This document shows, in pieces, positions 59,131 through 64,000 of a stretch of 64,000 nucleotides of DNA. Position 1 is the first letter of the stretch; every line of letters begins with the position of its first letter. The notes beneath the pieces were generated by a model. The model saw only the letters and a program-made list of their open reading frames with translations. It did not search any database and was not told the DNA's origin. Origin of the DNA: Ampelocalamus luodianensis (taxonomy: Eukaryota > Streptophyta > Magnoliopsida > Poales > Poaceae). Position numbers and translations under genes: made by a program. The stretch spans positions 25,240,875 to 25,304,874 of the forward strand of contig CM070623.1 in NCBI GenBank assembly GCA_036346255.1. Direction: 5' to 3'.

Positions 59131-59137
59131 TTTTATA
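59131..59137 (-). promoter_or_regulatory. TATA box of the leftward GRF gene
   Basis: TATAAAA on the minus strand in CGGGCTATAAAATAC. The likely RNA start is near 59105. Confidence 0.55.
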
Positions 59138-59186
59138 GCCCGTGGGGGGAGGCTAACAAAGCGGGTAATGTATTAGCTTGCTTTGC

Positions 59187-59527
59187 GCACTGACAAGACC
59201 AGACGAGGCAGCTTTGCGTACTGACAAGACCACACGGGTCAGCTTTGCGCAGTGATAAGACTAAAGGAGGCAGCCTTGCGCAGTGACAAGACCACACGGG
59301 ACAGCTTTGCGCACTAACAAGACCAGACGAGGCAGCTTTGCGTACTGACAAGACCACACGGGCCAGCTTTGCGCAGTGATAAGACTAAAGGAGGCAGCCT
59401 TGCATAGTGAGAAGACCATACGGGACAGCTTTGTGCACTGATAAGACCAGACGAGGCAACTTTGCGTACTGACAAGACCACACGGGCCAGCTTTGCGTAG
59501 TGAAAAGACTAAAAGAGACAGCTTTGC
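59187..59527. repeat. 31-bp minisatellite, 11 units, with 124-bp higher-order period
   Basis: Eleven exact-length 31-base units built on GCACTGACAAGACCAGACG plus AGGCAGCTTTGC. Four variant types follow each other in order (GCACTGACAAGACCAGACG, GTACTGACAAGACCACACG, GCAGTGATAAGACTAAAGG, GCAGTGACAAGACCACACG). The quartet restarts at 59187, 59311 and 59435, so blocks of four were amplified together. It lies between the TATA boxes of two divergent GRF genes. Confidence 0.95.
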
Positions 59528-59530
59528 ACA

Positions 59531-59556
59531 GTTTAGGGTTTAGGTTTAGGGTTAGG
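59531..59556. repeat. Short telomere-like tract
   Basis: About three and a half TTTAGGG-type units with small deletions, directly after the minisatellite. Confidence 0.75.
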
Positions 59557-59708
59557 CTTTTCAGATCCACTTGCGAACCATGGGCATGACAACACTATGC
59601 CTCCTCAGCTTTTCAGATGGATATAACAACACTCTACCTCCTCAGCTTTTCAGAACTAAAAGACATGACTCTGCATGAAATTAACCACACCATGCCAACC
59701 ATGGGGCT

Positions 59709-59715
59709 TATAAAA
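59709..59715 (+). promoter_or_regulatory. TATA box of the rightward GRF gene
   Basis: TATAAAA in GGGGCTTATAAAAGGGGG, 44 bases before the first ATG. The likely RNA start is near 59740. Confidence 0.65.
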
Positions 59716-59758
59716 GGGGGTTGAACCAAACCCAACACTACACAACAGATACCCAGCT

Positions 59759-60959
59759 ATGGACTCTTAAGCAAACTTCTACGCGAACATGTTGCAGAAG
59801 CGCAAGTGGCTTGCGCAGAAGAGGAAACATCTACAATACCCAGATCGAACAATGAAAGATGCTCAAGTACCACCACGTTTTCCAATCCCGCAGTGTGTGT
59901 GTGGCAAACAGGCAGAGATCATTCAATCCACACACCCAGACACCGCCGCCCAGGCGTACTACACGTGCGGGCACCACCTCGTAAGTGTTTCTTTCGCGTG
60001 CCTCGATTTTTCCTCTCCCAATGTTGAGTTCCTTAAATTTTTAACTTCATCCCCACGTAATGGCAGCCCGAGATGCACTGCCACTTCTTCCAGTGGATCG
60101 ACGGCCCGGAGATGTACGACAGGGCATTCATCCAGCAGAAGTACATGCTGAACTACTCGGTGCGGGCCGAGAACTTCGTGCGGTGGAAACCTTACGTACC
60201 GAACCCTCCCCAGGATGTGAGTTCTGAAGAATTTACATCCTTATTACGTTTTTCACTGTACGGTGTACTTACATCATACAATCGCAGGACATGGACGACT
60301 TCGACGTACCAGTCCGATGTGGACAGTCCCGCGACAAGGGCAAGGGAAAGACTCATGCGGCTGAGCCCGGTCGCCACAGCTTATCCGGTCGCCCAGGTGT
60401 TATCCGTACCGACGACGTGAGTTATGAAGAATTTACATCCTTGTTACGATTTTCACTATACGGTGCACTTACATCATGGAATCGCAGGATATGGACGACT
60501 TCGACATACCAGCCCGACATGCAAAGTCCCGCGACAAAGGCAAGGGAAAGGCTCATGCGGCTGAGCCCGGCCGCCACAGTGTATGCGGTCGCCCAAGTGT
60601 AATCCGTATCGACGACGTGAGTTATGAAGAATTTACATCCTTCTTACGATTTTCACTATATGGTGCACTTACATCATGGAATCGTAGGACATGGACGACT
60701 TCGACATACCAGCCCGACATGGAAAGTCCCACGACAAGGGCAAGGGAAAGACTCATGCGGTTGAGCCCGGCCGCCACAACGTATGCGGTTGCCCAAGCGT
60801 AACCCGTATCGACGACGTGAGTTATGAAGAATTTACATCCTTCTTACGATTTTCACTATACGGTGCACTTACATCATGGAATCGCAGGACATGGACGACT
60901 TCGACATACCAGCCCGACGTGGATAGTCCCGTGACAAGGGGAAGGGGAAGGTTGAGCTA
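59759..60959 (+). pseudogene. GRF zinc-finger gene with tandemly amplified exon
   Basis: Exon 1 59759-59980, intron 59981-60066, exon 2 60067-60216, then four near-identical exons starting at 60288, 60488, 60688 and 60888, separated by 71-bp introns (60217-60287, 60417-60487, 60617-60687, 60817-60887). All junctions are phase 0. Exons 1-2 encode a GRF finger: CVCGKQAEIIQ, YYTCGHHL, MHCHFFQWIDGPEMYD. The repeated 129-bp exon encodes 43 residues starting MDDFDIPARHGKS and DKGKGK. A TAA four codons into exon 1 breaks the first ATG; the ATG at 59789 is in frame and could serve. The last exon meets a TAG after about 12 codons. It may be a decayed or still-translated gene; no function is known. Confidence 0.75.
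60217..60959 (+). repeat. 200-bp tandem repeat: exon plus intron unit, four copies
   Basis: Exact 200-base spacing: GTGAGTT donors at 60217, 60417, 60617, 60817 and ATGGACGACTTCGAC at 60291, 60491, 60691, 60891. Each unit is a 71-bp intron followed by a 129-bp exon. The last exon is truncated and diverges after about 70 bases. Confidence 0.95.
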
Positions 60960-62106
60960 GCATGTAAGGGAAAATGGCACCGATCCACGCAGTAGATCAG
61001 GTCATTACGTAGTAGTCCCTCATCCTACCCCCCATGTTTTTCACTATCCCTAAAGTCATGTATACTTATATGGTCCGGATGCTTGTGTCGTAGTGTACCG
61101 TAGTAGTAGCGAGGATGACTAAAGCAATTAGCCGAACCATCACGACATGTGCTTCTGTCTGCGGACTCTAATGTAGTTCTTGTTCCATGGGGCTTGTAAG
61201 TTTGCCTCTTCTAGTCGAATCCCAGAAAAAACCTTTCGCACCGACATCGAATCCTCCTTCGCTTCGCTACAAATACCGAAATTCTGTTGAAGTCTTCTTA
61301 GTCCTTACTATTATGAACTTACAGTCAGAAATCAATCGTGCTTCAAAATTCCCTATTTCTCATCATCACTACTGTAATGTTCTAACATGTCAATTTTTTA
61401 TGCTATAGGAGCTTATTTTCTACGTTTATTAATTCGTACGAACGCGACACTCATACGAAGTAGCGATAACAAATTTGAACAGATAAAATTTTAAAAAATT
61501 TACACAATCAAGTACACAGTGTCAGCAGGCTACACAAAAAATTCATAATTTTTTGAACTCTTCTGCAATATTTCAAAATTCCTTCCCATTTCAGACTCTA
61601 ACTAATTATCTAATTAACCTAACATAACCTAATTACTAACCCTAACCGTGTGGGTACTATTGCGGGGGAGCGGGGTGACAACGCTCCACCGCAATAGTGC
61701 CGGGCACATTGCCGTGCCGCGGGGTGGCAACGCTCCACAGCAATAGTATCGGGCGCTGAGGTGGCGCGACCGGGGTTGGGGCGAGGTGGTGGTTGGGCGC
61801 GCGCGTGGCAACGCGCCCGGTAGGTGTCGGGACGGTACATGGCGCATGCGGCAACGCGCCCGGCTTGCCATTTTTGCAAATACACGTGGCGGGTGGTCAG
61901 AAGTGCAAATACGGTTTCTACTACTCATTAATTACTGTCTCAATACACATTAAACAAGAATTGAGAATAAAAAAAACAGCCGACGAGAACCATCTGTCGC
62001 CCCCCCCCCTGGTCGCCCATCGATTCGGCGAGAACCATCTGTGTCGCCCAGCAGTTCGGCGACAGCCATCTGTCGCCGAACGGTTCGGCGGTACATATTG
62101 AGTCAT
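60960..62106. other. Non-coding right part of the composite element
   Basis: AT-rich up to 61640. 61655-61870 is GC-rich with CAACGCTCCAC/GCAATAGT pieces in two copies and overlapping frames that I do not believe. 61980-62095 holds repeated GTTCGGCGA and ACCATCTGTCGCC motifs. No gene seen. Confidence 0.45.
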
Positions 62107-62146
62107 CTAATGGTTGGGCGACTGGATCCTATCGCCCAACCATTAG
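62107..62146. repeat. Perfect 15-bp hairpin at the inner edge of the right inverted repeat
   Basis: CTAATGGTTGGGCGA (62107-62121), a 10-base loop, then TCGCCCAACCATTAG (62132-62146). The right arm overlaps the terminal inverted repeat. The left end of the element has no equivalent. Confidence 0.9.
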
Positions 62147-62230
62147 GCGACAGTAGTATTTTCCTGTAAAAAAAATCGTAAGAATAAATTTGTAATTTAT
62201 AATAAAAAATAGATTATTTTAAAAAAAATC
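62138..62230 (-). repeat. Right terminal inverted repeat
   Basis: Inverted partner of 50569-50660. Confidence 0.8.
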
Positions 62231-62240
62231 CCCGAAGTCA
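62231..62240. other. Target duplication CCCGAAGTCA (right copy)
   Basis: Matches 50559-50568. Confidence 0.75.
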
Positions 62241-63450
62241 ACCGAAACGTACTCGGAGCACAAAGAGAAATAGTATTGGTACCCGAAGTCGATCGGGACG
62301 TAGAGGAAATCATACTCCGATTTCATGGCAATATTCTAATACGGTTTTAAATATTTATCTTCTTTACGGAGGTAAAAGAATAAATAAATTTTTACTCACG
62401 GTTTGTTAGTCATAATTAAAATTCGTAACTAAAATAGTTGTATTTAATTAACATAATAATTTAATAATAATTAATTATGCTTCATTAATTAGTATTAAAT
62501 AATTAGTCAACTTAATTAGAAAGTCATTGGTAGCTAGTATTAACTAGAATAGTCAATACTAATTATGTAGTGGTGGTTAATTGGGCGTAATAAATTAGTC
62601 GCAATTTATTTGTCATAAATTTTTAAACGCAATTAAATAGAAGTAATTATTAGGCTACATTAATACTATTAATTATTTAGTTGTAATTAACTAGGCTTAA
62701 TTAAGAAGTCGTAGTTAGTTGTTTTAATTAAAATAGTTGTAATTAATCAACCATAACTAATTAGTCGTAATTAATTACTAACTAACCCTATTTATTCCGA
62801 ATTGACTCACCGACCCCATTTTTGCCTTTGATGGAGGGGGCTAGATTTATTATTTTGCACACTAAACATGTTATTTTAGCCAAAAACTCTCTTTGTATCC
62901 CCATGGCCTGGTCTTACCCTCTTTTTTTACCTCACATTCGGACGTGGGTAGTAAAAGTCCATGATTCAAGTGATTAGATCAAACAATTGTAAAAGTAGTA
63001 GTATGATTACTACTACTTGAAGTACAAAGGAAAATAGTATTGATACCCGAAGTCGACCGAGACGTACAAGAAATCGTACTCTGAGTTCACAGCAACATTC
63101 CGATACGGTTTTTATCTTCTTTACGTACGAAAAAAAAAAGAAGTAAATATTATTATATGTACCAAAATTTTCATTCCACAATTTTTTTTTTCACGTAGTA
63201 AGCAGCCTAGGCCACTCCTGTTTATCATATCAAACTTTCGTTGTCGGAGGAGGGGATATTATCACATGTGACAAAATTATATCAAACAATGATTTTCAGA
63301 TTTTAGCGAGAATCCAGAGACGTCAAAAGCAAGATTTTAGCTATAAAAAAACAAAAGATGGGACTACTGCACCCCTAGGGCTCCAAGGGTTGGGACAAGG
63401 CAAATCCAACCCCATGGTTTAGAAAATTTCAAAAGAAATGTAAAATTAGG
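62241..63450. other. AT-rich repeat DNA right of the composite element
   Basis: A 140-base block around ATAGTATTGGTACCCGAAGT is present in direct orientation at about 62250-62390 and 63017-63155. 62400-62790 is a degenerate array of TAATTA and AGTCGTAATTAA motifs. No coding region seen. Confidence 0.5.
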
Positions 63451-63846
63451 ATAATTATACTGAGAATAAATGTGAAAAAGGATTTTGAGTATGTTTTAAA
63501 ATTTTCTTATTGCATTTGCATACAAACCGTAGCTTTAAAGGAATTTTTGAAGAAAAAATACAAAACAAATTAAATTCTTAAAAAAGTACACAAGTACACA
63601 ATATCAGAAGCCTTCAAAAAAAAATTATAGCCCATTTTCTATATTTAGAAATTCATAAACTCTCAGTCTTTTCTAGAAAAGAGAATCCACACCCCTAGAG
63701 CTGGACGAGAGTATTTCTATACCTTTAGAGGAAGAATTTGCCATGTGTCATATCCTCAGCAAATCTAGTCATCTAAAGCACAGACAAAGTGTCATTTTAT
63801 TTTTGATGCACGGAGGGCTAGTTTTGCTATTACGCACGCCAAAAAG
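63451..63846. repeat. Inverted copy of 49953-50440
   Basis: Reads on the minus strand in the same order as the left copy, with more substitutions than the inner inverted repeats. Confidence 0.7.
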
Positions 63847-64000
63847 TGTCAAATGCACCAAAAACCCACCCTTCTGTACATAGTCGGTATGAATAGGATT
63901 GTTGCTCTCGGCTAGCCTTGTATCTGCGTCGTTGAAAACGACGCACCAACACTTTGACTCATCAAGATATGATTAACTATACTTACTCTTGAGTCCAATG
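63847..64000. other. Window end, no feature seen
   Basis: Short mixed-composition sequence with no recognisable gene or repeat boundary. Confidence 0.4.

Larger units (their letters stand above)
50569..62230. mobile_element. 11.7-kb composite element bounded by 92-bp inverted repeats (Mutator-like)
   Basis: Inverted terminal repeats 50569-50660 and 62138-62230 are about 90% identical, with a 41-base identical core around TTATAAATTACAAATTTATT. A perfect 10-bp duplication CCCGAAGTCA (50559-50568 and 62231-62240) flanks it. Long AT-rich inverted repeats with a 9-10 bp duplication point to a Mutator-like element; no mudrA-type transposase was found, so it is non-autonomous. The cargo is a truncated PIF/Harbinger element, half a CACTA element, a plant-mobile-domain gene and two GRF zinc-finger genes. 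Whether these moved together or were added later by nested insertion is not settled by the sequence. Confidence 0.7.

Noticed and set aside
59187..59527. Regular 31-bp array considered as a CRISPR array
   Set aside because: There is no repeat-spacer alternation: the whole unit is repeated with variants. The setting is a plant genome.
61619..61928. Overlapping minus-strand open frames of up to 99 codons
   Set aside because: GC-rich duplicated sequence with frames open in three phases; no recognisable motif.

Overview
The window is nuclear DNA from a grass, most likely Oryza or a close relative. The evidence is the set of transposon families (Ty3/gypsy elements with initiator-Met primer sites, CACTA/TNP2, PIF/Harbinger, L1-type LINE), the intron structure, and an intron-containing plant carbohydrate esterase. 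I cannot name the species. There is no bacterial or organellar sequence. Nearly everything is transposon-derived. One ordinary cellular gene looks intact (the esterase, minus strand, 28277-33000), and one small GRF zinc-finger gene region (59759-60959) looks recently active in evolution.

Layout. 1-2228: AT-rich flank with a (TA)n tract and the end of a CACTA-like element. About 2700-26620: one dead L1-type LINE broken into three pieces by two minus-strand LTR retrotransposons. The first (8259-15952) has 1002-bp LTRs, gag and pol. The second (16375-26308) has LTRs of about 3.2 kb, a CCCGT target duplication and only gag remnants, and carries a further LTR-like block. 28277-33000: two-exon esterase gene whose 4-kb intron holds a small TRIM-like LTR element with an AATAT target duplication. 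33001-41940: intergenic DNA with a solo LTR (35118-37359), an LTR-like block with CCGGTCTGACCGG motifs (about 37700-39790), and the 5' end of a gypsy-type element (LTR ending 41155, primer site, truncated gag) whose LTR carries six tandem hairpins. 41950-48378: a CACTA element on the minus strand with a TNP2-type transposase gene and a second Transposase_24-like gene.

50569-62230: an 11.7-kb composite unit bounded by inverted repeats of about 92 bp and a 10-bp duplication (CCCGAAGTCA), so it looks like a large Mutator-like element without its own transposase. Inside, left to right: a 5'-truncated PIF/Harbinger element; a second copy of the CACTA 5' half plus its flank; a decayed plant-mobile-domain gene; two divergent GRF zinc-finger genes separated by an 11-unit 31-bp minisatellite; and in the rightward GRF gene four exact 200-bp tandem units, each a 129-bp phase-0 exon plus a 71-bp intron (the last exon is truncated).

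The order of events can be partly read. The LINE is oldest. The 16375-26308 element (LTRs about 10% different in the part I compared) came before the 8259-15952 element (LTRs about 3% different, counted by eye). Most coding regions carry in-frame stops or frameshifts. All identity figures are hand counts, and domain names come from reading motifs, not from searches.
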